Source: GCA-2748575 sp965222725 (lineage in GTDB: Bacteria; Pseudomonadota; Gammaproteobacteria; Pseudomonadales; Ketobacteraceae). From it: a DNA stretch of 64,000 bases. This document shows positions 34,956 to 42,581 of the stretch, in pieces (within the stretch, counting starts at the first letter, position 1; every line of letters begins with the position of its first letter). The notes under the pieces were generated by a model that was not told where the DNA came from, searched no databases, and saw only the letters and a list, made by a program, of their open reading frames with translations. The stretch covers positions 3,906,001-3,970,000 of the forward strand of contig OZ244969.1 of the NCBI GenBank assembly GCA_965222725.1. The letters are read 5' to 3'. The position numbers and the translations under genes were made by a program.

Positions 34956-36575
34956 ATGTCCTTTTTCAGCAGGATCCCCATCAAGTACAAGATTCTGATC
35001 ATTCCCGTTGTGGGGGTGATCGGTTTTTGTCTGTATTTTGCTTTCAATTATTCCGTTACTGTTCAGTCCAAATCCCGGCTTGAGCAGGTCCAGAACACCT
35101 ACTACCCGATTCTGGAAAAGTCCAATGCGGCTCTCGTGACTCTGGACCGGATAACGGAAACCCTTAATTCTGCCGTTAGCGGAAACGAGAGCGAGATGCT
35201 TGTAACCGCCAGCGGCCTGGCCGATGAAGTGACATCTCTGCTGAAGGAGATACTGGCGCTGGAGCCAGAGCGCAAGCCGGAGGTGGAGGCCATTGCCACC
35301 GGCTTTGAGAATTACTATGAGCTTGCTTATGGCGTATCAGAGGGCATGATATCCGGGAATGCGGATTTTGGTGCACTTAGCGGCAATATCAAGAAGATGC
35401 GTTCCAGTTTGCTGGATCTTAAAAAGAACTTAAGAACCTTCCGGGACGGCAGCCATCAGCTGTTTACCAATAATATCGAGCGCTCCACAGCGGCTGCGGA
35501 TAATGCGCTGACTGTAGGCTTTATTGTAGGGCTGGTAACCATAGCGGTTCTGGTGGGAACCTCGCTGTATATTGTGATGGTGGTTACCACCAATATCAGC
35601 AAGGTGGTGGGTTCCCTGAAAGAAATCGCCAGTGGTGAAGGGGACCTTACGCGCCGCATACGCCAGGATTCTGAAGATGAAATCGGGGAGCTGGTGTACT
35701 GGTTCAACTCTTTCATCGAAAAATTGCAATCCACCATCGGGCAGGTTATTCGCTCGGTGGAGCCTTTGTCTCAGGTGTCGTCCGAGCTGACCGGGCTGGC
35801 GCAAAACAGCGAACAAGCTTCCAGCGGTCAGTTGGAATCAACGCTGGATGTGTCCCGGTCTATCAATGAAATGCATCAGAGCCTGAACGAGAATGCCCGC
35901 AATGCGGCTAACGCCGCCGATTCCGCGCACCTTGCCGAGCAGGAATCCAAGCAGGGGCTTGGTGTCGTGCATGCCACAGTCCACTCCATAGAAGAGGTGG
36001 CAGCAGAGGTAGAGAAAGCTGTCGATACCATACGGCAACTGGAATCCGATACCGAGAATGTGGCAAACATACTGGATGTCATCCAGGGGATTGCGGCACA
36101 AACCAATTTACTGGCCCTGAATGCTGCGATTGAAGCGGCCCGGGCCGGTGAGCAGGGCCGCGGTTTTGCCGTGGTGGCTGATGAGGTGCGAACCCTGGCA
36201 TCCCGCACTCAGGAATCAACGGAAGAAATTCACTCTGTGATCGAACAATTGCGGAAAACTGCCAAAACCATCACCACGGTGATGGAGCAGGGCCAGGCAA
36301 AAGCGCGCCAGAGTGTTGATCAGGCTGCCAATGCCGGCCAGTCCCTGAACAAGATCACGGAAAGTGTGGAAACCATCAATCAGATGAACACGCAGATTGC
36401 ATCGGCTACCGAAGAGCAACAGCAGACATCGTCGTTTATTCAGGAGTCAGTGGAAAGTATTCGTAATATTGCCCAGTCCGCAGCCTCATACAGTACCGAA
36501 GTGGCCAAATCCACGGAGCGGTTGCAACAGGTTACGGGTACTCTGAGTTCAGTGGCCGGGCAGTTTAAGGTTTAA
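34956..36575 (+). CDS. Methyl-accepting chemotaxis protein
   Basis: 539 residues. Membrane helices at about 12-31 and 187-210 bracket a 155-residue periplasmic helical ligand domain. HAMP (about 211-263) and the coiled-coil signalling domain follow, with the CheA/CheW-binding hairpin GIAAQTNLLALNAAIEAARAGEQGRGFAVVADEVRTLA. There is no C-terminal NWETF-type pentapeptide for CheR tethering. The ligand is not known. No che genes are adjacent; it looks like an insertion into the otherwise conserved cysG–tus stretch. Confidence 0.95.
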   Translation: MSFFSRIPIKYKILIIPVVGVIGFCLYFAFNYSVTVQSKSRLEQVQNTYYPILEKSNAALVTLDRITETLNSAVSGNESEMLVTASGLADEVTSLLKEILALEPERKPEVEAIATGFENYYELAYGVSEGMISGNADFGALSGNIKKMRSSLLDLKKNLRTFRDGSHQLFTNNIERSTAAADNALTVGFIVGLVTIAVLVGTSLYIVMVVTTNISKVVGSLKEIASGEGDLTRRIRQDSEDEIGELVYWFNSFIEKLQSTIGQVIRSVEPLSQVSSELTGLAQNSEQASSGQLESTLDVSRSINEMHQSLNENARNAANAADSAHLAEQESKQGLGVVHATVHSIEEVAAEVEKAVDTIRQLESDTENVANILDVIQGIAAQTNLLALNAAIEAARAGEQGRGFAVVADEVRTLASRTQESTEEIHSVIEQLRKTAKTITTVMEQGQAKARQSVDQAANAGQSLNKITESVETINQMNTQIASATEEQQQTSSFIQESVESIRNIAQSAASYSTEVAKSTERLQQVTGTLSSVAGQFKV

Positions 36576-36600
36576 GGTTCCTTAACGTTTGCTGCGGTGT

Positions 36601-36627
36601 TCGGGCCGGGCTTTATGCCCGGCCCGA
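36601..36627. terminator. Strong hairpin between converging MCP and ybiB-like genes
   Basis: An 11-base perfect inverted repeat (TCGGGCCGGGC / GCCCGGCCCGA) with a five-base TTTAT loop between two converging stops. The T-run is poor on both strands, but the stem and position fit a shared terminator. Confidence 0.6.
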
Positions 36628-36632
36628 GATTG

Positions 36633-37658
36633 TTATCGGTCAAGAAAACCTTTGTCCCGGCTTTCCCATAATGCTTTGGCCATTGCCATGGCAGATTCCG
36701 GTTCCTTTGCCCGCCCCATGGTTTGCAGTGTCAGCGCTATGGTCCCGGTTATGGCGCCTTCGCCGTATTCGTGACCGGATTCCCCGGTCCACACCTGGCG
36801 CAGCACATCTATATCCAGTGTTTTTTCTTTAACGTGGCGACGGCCGAACATGGGCGGCCAGGTATGGTTTACCAGTTCATTGTTAACCACGGCTTCCACC
36901 AGGCATTCACCGTCGGGGTTTCTTTCTATTTCACCGGCCTCGCCCTTGATCACAGCAACATCAGGATAGCCCAGCGCAATAGCGGCGTGCTGGTGAACCT
37001 GTCGATAGCTTGGGTGGAAGATACCCTGCATTACAAAAGGGGCCTGACAGGGGTTTAACAGCCGCGCCAGCGTGTGTACCGGTGAACGAAGCCCCATGGT
37101 GTTACGCAATTCAATAATGGCGTGTAACCCTGCACACAGGTGTTCCAGCGGAAAATAACAGAAGCCCTGTGAGTTCAGCTGTTCCCTGGCCTGGATACCC
37201 GTGGTTGCCACATCAAAGCCCAGTTGCTTTAACACGTCTTCCGTATAGATACGGTCAATGGTATGGCCGCTGGCACCATGAATAAACAGTGTAATGCCGC
37301 TGTTCGCCATAGCAAAAATGGCCAGCAGATACCAGGGCAGGTGCCGGCGTTTGCCGGCGTAGGAAGACCAGTCCACCTGCGGGCTCAGGCTTTTCAGTTC
37401 GGGGTGTGCGGAATCAATGTGGGAGCGCACTGCTTTGACAAATCCCACCAGCTCTTCAGCGGATTCTTCCTTTACCCGCATCAGCATCAGAAATGCGCCC
37501 AGCTGCACATCAAGCACCTTGCCGTCCATAATCATGGACATGGCATCAAAGGCTTCTTCTTCTGTCAGTGAGCGAGTGCCTTTTTTACCTTTACCCAGAA
37601 TCCGCACGTACTGTGCAAAAGGGTGTTCATGGGCTGGCGGAATGCTGGTCTTCACCAT
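36633..37658 (-). CDS. TrpD2/YbiB-like glycosyltransferase-fold protein
   Basis: 341 residues in the anthranilate phosphoribosyltransferase-like fold. N-terminal helices (YVRILGKGKKGTRSLTEEEAFDAMSMIMDG-x10-FLMLMRVKEES) precede the alpha/beta domain. The glycine-rich PRPP loop of true TrpD is altered (HGASGHTIDRIYTEDVLKQLG), which marks the YbiB/TrpD2 group, described as nucleic-acid-binding rather than tryptophan enzymes. It lies 12 bases after tusE and is probably the last gene of the tus operon. The molecular function here is unproven. Confidence 0.85.
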   Translation of the reverse strand: MVKTSIPPAHEHPFAQYVRILGKGKKGTRSLTEEEAFDAMSMIMDGKVLDVQLGAFLMLMRVKEESAEELVGFVKAVRSHIDSAHPELKSLSPQVDWSSYAGKRRHLPWYLLAIFAMANSGITLFIHGASGHTIDRIYTEDVLKQLGFDVATTGIQAREQLNSQGFCYFPLEHLCAGLHAIIELRNTMGLRSPVHTLARLLNPCQAPFVMQGIFHPSYRQVHQHAAIALGYPDVAVIKGEAGEIERNPDGECLVEAVVNNELVNHTWPPMFGRRHVKEKTLDIDVLRQVWTGESGHEYGEGAITGTIALTLQTMGRAKEPESAMAMAKALWESRDKGFLDR

Positions 37659-37670
37659 GCGGTACTCCTG

Positions 37671-38009
37671 TTAAAGGCAGTGAGTGGGGCGGGGTAATCC
37701 GGCGATCTTTGCGGCAACTTTGGCAGAGCTGCCCGGAAACAGCTTCATAATATAAATGCTTTTGCCTTTGTCTTCACCCAGCTGTTGCTGGGTGAACTTT
37801 ACCAGGGCGCGCATGTTAGGGGCGTGTTCAAACTGTTGGTGGAACACCTGTAACAGTTCAATAACTTCCCAATGGGCATCCGAGAGTGTTATCTGTTCCT
37901 GCGCGGCAATGGCATTGGCCACGGCTGGGCTCCAGTCGTCCAGGTGTTTCAGGTAACCTTCTTTATCCACTTGAATGGTCTGATTCTCGACAACCAGTTC
38001 TGCCATCAC
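37671..38009 (-). CDS. tusE: Sulfur-relay protein TusE (DsrC family)
   Basis: 112 residues. TusE takes sulfur from TusBCD and hands it to MnmA with tRNA. Family signs: KEGYLKHLDDWSPAVANAIAAQE, LSDAHWEVIELLQVFHQQF and the C-terminal PRPTHCL with the catalytic penultimate Cys111. As in TusE, the second DsrC cysteine is missing (only one near the end). Its start overlaps the tusB stop by one base. Confidence 0.95.
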   Translation of the reverse strand: MMAELVVENQTIQVDKEGYLKHLDDWSPAVANAIAAQEQITLSDAHWEVIELLQVFHQQFEHAPNMRALVKFTQQQLGEDKGKSIYIMKLFPGSSAKVAAKIAGLPRPTHCL

Positions 38010-38287
38010 TAAAACCAGCTCACCGTTTTTGCGTGTCGGGTGCAGAGTTCAACAAATCCATCATAATCTATGGTATCCAGCGTGCCGGCCTCCACGTTTC
38101 TGGCTTTTATATCTGGTTCAAGTGCGTAGCCTTTGATTTTTGCTTCTGCCAATTGCCGGCAGGCATAGACGCCATTTTCGGTTAGCAGTACGGCATCATC
38201 AGCGCCGGCAGCCGCCAGACAGCGGGACAGCGCTTCAGATTCTGTGTTCGACTGACTGACGATATGCAGGGTAGTGAACGTTTTCAT
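38009..38287 (-). CDS. tusB: Sulfur-relay subunit TusB
   Basis: 92 residues, the length of TusB (DsrH family), the structural subunit of the TusBCD hexamer. The signature is the MKTFTTLHIVSQSNTESEALSRCL start, a DAVLLTENGVYAC segment and the C-terminal TIDYDGFVELCTRHAKTVSWF, typical of DsrH ends. It lies between tusC (one-base gap) and tusE. Confidence 0.92.
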   Translation of the reverse strand: MKTFTTLHIVSQSNTESEALSRCLAAAGADDAVLLTENGVYACRQLAEAKIKGYALEPDIKARNVEAGTLDTIDYDGFVELCTRHAKTVSWF

Positions 38288-38288
38288 C

Positions 38289-38648
38289 TTAATAACTTAA
38301 CACGACATCGGCTTTCCGGATCAGCGCCTGTATCTCGCCGTTATCCAGGGGGGTGGCGGGTATCACCAGGCTGTTGTTATCAAGGTTTCTGTCACTGAGT
38401 TCCGAAGCAAGGGCATAGATAGTGTCTACCCCGTACATCGGCAGGGAAGACAGCATGGCGCTGGTGTTTTTCATTTGCAAATCGCTGCTATCCTGGCCCT
38501 GAGTAAACTGATAGAGCGCATCACCCAAAGCAACAATTGATACCTGCTGGCCAAAAGCGCAGGCAGCCAGAATGGCATCAGTGCTTTCCCGGGCGCTGCT
38601 GCAGCCGTAAGGTGCTTTGGTCAGTAAAAACAGCAGATGCTTTTCCAT
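38289..38648 (-). CDS. tusC: Sulfur-relay subunit TusC
   Basis: 119 residues, DsrF family. LLFLLTKAPYGCSSARESTDAILAACAFGQQVSIVALGDALYQFTQGQD and YGVDTIYALASELSDR are family-typical. TusC has a supporting role in TusBCD without a catalytic cysteine. Four bases separate it from tusD. Confidence 0.94.
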   Translation of the reverse strand: MEKHLLFLLTKAPYGCSSARESTDAILAACAFGQQVSIVALGDALYQFTQGQDSSDLQMKNTSAMLSSLPMYGVDTIYALASELSDRNLDNNSLVIPATPLDNGEIQALIRKADVVLSY

Positions 38649-38652
38649 GGGG

Positions 38653-39045
38653 TCAATGTCCGAAGGTCACGACGCGGTCAGCTTCAATGCAGGATTCGAT
38701 CAGCTGTCCGAGACCGGAAATAATAAAAGGTTCAGTCATCGTTGATGAAGGTTTTTCGTAGCGATCAGCTTCACCTTTATCCAGCATGCCACGCTGAAGG
38801 CTGGCAGATACGCAAAGAATCAGCTCAGCACCGGTGTTTTCCGCCAGCGCCAGCCAGCGTTGTCGCAGATCCTGTTCGCCCTGGGGGGTAACGCTGAACA
38901 GGTTTGCCACCGATACTGCGTCTCCGGAGAAAAATACCCGGACAAGGTTATGCTCAGATCTTGCGACTGCTTCGCAAAACAACAGCCCTGATAAATGCGC
39001 CTGGGCGCTGAAGGGCGGTGCGGATATGTGGACAGCGAAATTCAT
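38653..39045 (-). CDS. tusD: Sulfur-relay subunit TusD
   Basis: 130 residues, DsrE family. MNFAVHISAPPFSAQAHLSGLLFCEAV and the catalytic Cys78 in LILCVSASLQRG, the same position as the persulfide-carrying cysteine of E. coli TusD. It receives sulfur from TusA (not in this window) and passes it to TusE. It is first in the leftward tusD–C–B–E–ybiB-like unit. Confidence 0.94.
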   Translation of the reverse strand: MNFAVHISAPPFSAQAHLSGLLFCEAVARSEHNLVRVFFSGDAVSVANLFSVTPQGEQDLRQRWLALAENTGAELILCVSASLQRGMLDKGEADRYEKPSSTMTEPFIISGLGQLIESCIEADRVVTFGH

Positions 39046-39074
39046 GGGTCGGTTAGTTTGCGTTCTCTGAAAAT

Positions 39075-39110
39075 AAAAAACCCCAGTAACGAATTACCGG
39101 GGTTTTTTTA
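39075..39110 (-). terminator. Rho-independent terminator after the BI-1 gene
   Basis: AAAAAACCCC and GGGGTTTTTT arms with an inner GTAA/TTAC pair. It lies between the BI-1 gene and tusD and separates them. Confidence 0.85.
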
Positions 39111-39126
39111 GGTTTCCGGAAGCGAA

Positions 39127-39801
39127 TTAATCGTCGCCGGCGAATGCCATCAGGATGTGCAGCAGGCTCACCAGAATGTTGTAGATGGAAACATACAGGG
39201 TAACGGTAGCCAGAATGTAATTGCGCTCGCCGCCGTTAACAATGGCACCGGTCTGCATCAGAATGGCAGCACTGGAAAACAGAATAAAGCCACCAGACAG
39301 CGCCAGGCTCAGCATGGGCAGGTTCAGCAGCAGATTGGCAATTACACCAATCAGCAGTACCACAAAACCGACTACCATAAAGCCGGACAGGAAGCTGAAA
39401 TCCTTCTTGCTAATCAGCGCGTAGGCAGACAGCGTGAAGAAGGTCACTGCGGTGCCGCCGAGGGCGAGCATGATAATCTGATTGCCGCCGGGGATGGAAA
39501 GCAGCATGTTGAATACCGGGCCAAGGGTGTATCCCAGCATACCGGTAAGTGCGAACGTCAGAACCAGACCCATGGGGCTGTTCTGGGTTTTGTGAATTCC
39601 GAAGAGAATGCCGTAAAAGGCAATGATCATGATCCAGGGGTTGAGCGGCTGGGCGTTCATGGCCATGGCCACGCCGCAGGTAACGGCGCTGAATGCCAGC
39701 GTCATGCCGAGGAGCAGATAGGTGTTGCGTAATACCTTGTTGACTGCGAGTACGTCCTGTACAGAGCGAGATTGTGGAGCTGCATATGGGTTGTTTTGCA
39801 T
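39127..39801 (-). CDS. Bax inhibitor-1/YccA family membrane protein
   Basis: 224 residues with seven predicted membrane helices. The UPF0005/BI-1 pattern is clear: VLRNTYLLLGMTLAFSAVTCGVAMAM, the GIHKTQNS loop after helix 3, GTAVTFFTLSAYALISKKDFSFLSGFM and the acidic end (AFAGDD). In E. coli the relative YccA binds FtsH and moderates its membrane-protein degradation; YbhL and TMBIM relatives act as calcium leaks. YccA is also next to tusE in E. coli, so the linkage is old. Confidence 0.92.
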   Translation of the reverse strand: MQNNPYAAPQSRSVQDVLAVNKVLRNTYLLLGMTLAFSAVTCGVAMAMNAQPLNPWIMIIAFYGILFGIHKTQNSPMGLVLTFALTGMLGYTLGPVFNMLLSIPGGNQIIMLALGGTAVTFFTLSAYALISKKDFSFLSGFMVVGFVVLLIGVIANLLLNLPMLSLALSGGFILFSSAAILMQTGAIVNGGERNYILATVTLYVSIYNILVSLLHILMAFAGDD

Positions 39802-39989
39802 GATAAACCTCAGAATATCCCTAGATTAGATGTTGATTTAACGAAAATTTCTCTTTAGAGGATAATAATGGTGATTGGTTCAAAATCAAGTGAAACCGGC
39901 AGGACTATAAATAAAACTTGTGGAAAAACTGGCCAAAAATCCGGTGAAATAACATGGGTTTGAGTGTTTGCGGGCCATCGGGAAGGAAA

Positions 39990-40079
39990 TGGCGGAGAGG
40001 CAGGGATTTGAACCCTGGAAGGGCGTGAACCCTTGCCGGTTTTCAAGACCGGTGCTTTCAACCACTCAGCCACCTCTCC
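39990..40079 (-). tRNA. tRNA-Ser (UGA)
   Basis: 90 bases including an encoded CCA. Acceptor pairs GGAGAGG/CCTCTCC, anticodon loop CTTGAAA (anticodon UGA) on a GGT...ACC-type stem, long variable arm with GCAAGGG-TTCAC-GCCCTT pairing and TTCAAAT in the T loop. It reads UCA and UCG codons. It stands upstream of the BI-1 gene. Confidence 0.97.
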
Positions 40080-40152
40080 GGAAGATTGTGAATACTACAG
40101 CAACTTATTGAATTATGGAACAATAAATTTATTTGAAAAGTAAAAATTCCGG

Positions 40153-41664
40153 CTAATTTTCCGGCCTGTCCGGCCAGGATTCGATTTCCTCCAGAAACAG
40201 CTTCACCAGCGTCTCCGGGTCTGGAATCAGGTTGGCGTCCGCATTCAGTCCCATGGTCATCTGGCCCGCATAACTGAACACGCTGATGCCCACCCCCATG
40301 GTGCCGGACTGGGGACCAAAAAACATCATGTTACTGATGGTTTCTCCGGCGAAAGTGAGTGGTGTCCGGGGCCCCGGTACATTGGTCATGGTGGAGGAGG
40401 CGTTCTTGTTAAAAGTATCAATGATTAGGGTTTGCAGTTGAGGTGGCAATGAGCCGATGAGCTTCAGGAATATCAGCGACAGCATCGCCTCCTGACCGCC
40501 TTTGATGTTGTCCATGGCCGACTTCACCTCCTGAAGCCGGCGGGCCGGATCGGCTTCGTGGATGGGCAAGGGCAGGTACACAAACCCGACCTGATTACCC
40601 AATTCAATCTCACCGTCTACCGGCTTCAGGTTGATCGGCACCAGTACCCGCAGGGTCATAATGTCTGGATCCGAACCGTGCTGACTCAGGTAATTACGCA
40701 GGGCTCCGGCAGTGGCGGCCAATACCAGATCATTGATCTTGGCTTGGTGGGATTGGCACAGGGAGCGAATCTTTTCCAGCGGTAGTGGCCGGGACCATGC
40801 TGTGCTGCGCTTACCGGTCAACGGGTTCTTCAGGCGCGATTCGCTGTCCGGTAGCTTCAAAGCGTGGGGAAAGGCCGCCAGCAAACCCACCAGCGTATGC
40901 AGCATTATTTTCAACTGGGAATCTTTGCGCAGCTGGGAATCTTTGGACGGCGCCAGTTTCTGCATGGGGGCTTCAGGTGGAGAACTGCTATCCGACGTCA
41001 TCGACAACAGTACGCGCACCAACGCTATACCATCCGCAATGCAGTGATGAATCCGCACAACCAGGGCGCTACCGCCATCCAGGCCCTGAAATACATCCAT
41101 ACGCCAGAGCGGTTTGTTCATATCCAGCGGTTGCTCGGTAAGCCGGGTGACTTCCTGGTGAAAATCCTCTGCGGCCGCTTCTGCCGGCAGATTGTGAAAC
41201 GCCAGATGGTCCGACAGCCGAAAATCAGGGTCATCTTCCCAGCAATTGAAGTGGTTGATATCCACCACCCGCTGTTTAAAACGATCAAACTTCAAAAGGC
41301 CTTCAGTAAGGGCTTTTTCCAGGGCTTGTTGCTGCAGGGGTTTTTCGAAAAACAGAATGCCGCACACCACCATTTTGTTGGTGGGGCGCTCCATGTTAAG
41401 CCAGCTGTTATCTACGGCAGTCAGAGCGGCCAGGGGGCGCCTGCCCGAAAAAGACAAAAACGCGGCAGCCCAGAAAGGCACCAGCACGGCCAGCACCAGC
41501 CAGGCGGATGTGGCACGGTTCAGGCGAGCGGCAAGAACGCCGGTGTTGATGACAGATGCGGCCCAAAGCATCAGCATAAGCGGGTCTGCCAGTGGCAGCA
41601 GTAAAAGGCTGTAGGCAACAAATAGTGCCAGGTTAATTCCCCTGAGAGCCAGATCCATGTTCAT
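40153..41664 (-). CDS. WS/DGAT-family wax ester synthase/acyltransferase with N-terminal membrane domain
   Basis: 503 residues. The condensation-domain catalytic motif HHCIADG (206-212) and the second-domain blocks NDLVLAATAGALRNYL, MTLRVLVPINL and TNVPGPRTPLTFAG identify the WS/DGAT family, which esterifies acyl-CoA with fatty alcohols or diacylglycerol to make storage wax esters and triacylglycerol. Unusually, about 80 residues with two or three hydrophobic helices (about 10-45 and 53-72) precede the normal family start (ALTAVDNSWLNMERPTNKMV). Canonical bacterial enzymes lack this and are peripheral. AAGG precedes the ATG. The gene stands alone. Confidence 0.9.
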   Translation of the reverse strand: MNMDLALRGINLALFVAYSLLLLPLADPLMLMLWAASVINTGVLAARLNRATSAWLVLAVLVPFWAAAFLSFSGRRPLAALTAVDNSWLNMERPTNKMVVCGILFFEKPLQQQALEKALTEGLLKFDRFKQRVVDINHFNCWEDDPDFRLSDHLAFHNLPAEAAAEDFHQEVTRLTEQPLDMNKPLWRMDVFQGLDGGSALVVRIHHCIADGIALVRVLLSMTSDSSSPPEAPMQKLAPSKDSQLRKDSQLKIMLHTLVGLLAAFPHALKLPDSESRLKNPLTGKRSTAWSRPLPLEKIRSLCQSHQAKINDLVLAATAGALRNYLSQHGSDPDIMTLRVLVPINLKPVDGEIELGNQVGFVYLPLPIHEADPARRLQEVKSAMDNIKGGQEAMLSLIFLKLIGSLPPQLQTLIIDTFNKNASSTMTNVPGPRTPLTFAGETISNMMFFGPQSGTMGVGISVFSYAGQMTMGLNADANLIPDPETLVKLFLEEIESWPDRPEN

Positions 41665-41894
41665 TCGCCTTGTAACGGGTTTTTCTTGTCGGTTGTTGCG
41701 GCTAACTCATTCATTATTCTACTTTAGTCATAATAGAGCAGTTTTGCTGGCCGGGGAGCATCTGATCAATATTTGGTGCATCTTTATTGGTACCGGTCCG
41801 GGCAGTTGGCTGCTAGAATAACGGGTTAAGTCCGGCAAAGGCTGTTAAACTGTGCTTTGGTCCGATACAACTTCAGTAATTGCAAGGAGTGGCC

Positions 41895-42551
41895 GTGATA
41901 AAGGTATTCGTGGTGGACGACCATGATCTTGTCAGGACAGGCATTACGCGAATGCTGTCTGACATCAATGGCTTGGCTGTGGTGGGTGAAGCTGCCAGCG
42001 GCGAAGAAGCGTTACGTGATATCAGGGATGTGAATCCGGACGTGGTTCTGATGGATGCCAAAATGCCCGGAATCGGCGGGCTTGAAGCCACCCGCAAATT
42101 ATTGCGCCAGAATGCTGATGTTAAGGTAATAGCGGTTACGGTGTGTGGTGATGAACCTTTTCCTTCGCGATTTCTGCAGGCAGGTGCTTCCGGTTACCTT
42201 ACAAAAGGTGCGGCCATTGACGAGATGGTGAAAGCCATCCGTCTCGTTCATTCCGGCCAGCGTTACATCAGTCCGGAAGTGGCTCAGGCGCTGGCGCTCA
42301 AACCCTTTACCAGTGACGGCGAAGGCTCTCCTTTTGATCAGTTGTCAGAAAGGGAACTGCAGATCGCCATGATGATCGTGAACTGCCAGAAAGTGCAGCA
42401 GATTTCTGACAAGCTTTTTCTGAGTCCGAAAACCGTTAACAGTTACCGCTACCGCGTGTTTGATAAGCTGGGTATTACCAGTGACGTGGAGCTGACATTG
42501 CTGGCCATACGTCACGGAATGGTCGATGCGGAATCTTCTCCCGGCCAGTAA
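41895..42551 (+). CDS. gacA: GacA/UvrY-type response regulator (GTG start)
   Basis: 218 residues. Receiver domain with Asp54 in DVVLMDAKMPGIGGLEA and a LuxR-type helix-turn-helix C-terminus (LSERELQIAMMIVNCQKVQQISDKLFLSPKTVNSYRYRVFDKLGITSDVELTLLAIRHGM). In Pseudomonas and E. coli the GacS/BarA kinase phosphorylates it to switch on small RNAs that sequester RsmA/CsrA. The GTG at 41895 has AAGGAG five bases before it; an in-frame TTG at 41880 is rejected. Position directly before uvrC is the conserved order. Confidence 0.95.
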   Translation: MIKVFVVDDHDLVRTGITRMLSDINGLAVVGEAASGEEALRDIRDVNPDVVLMDAKMPGIGGLEATRKLLRQNADVKVIAVTVCGDEPFPSRFLQAGASGYLTKGAAIDEMVKAIRLVHSGQRYISPEVAQALALKPFTSDGEGSPFDQLSERELQIAMMIVNCQKVQQISDKLFLSPKTVNSYRYRVFDKLGITSDVELTLLAIRHGMVDAESSPGQ

Positions 42552-42581
42552 CAAACCTATAACAAGATCTGTAATTCAACA

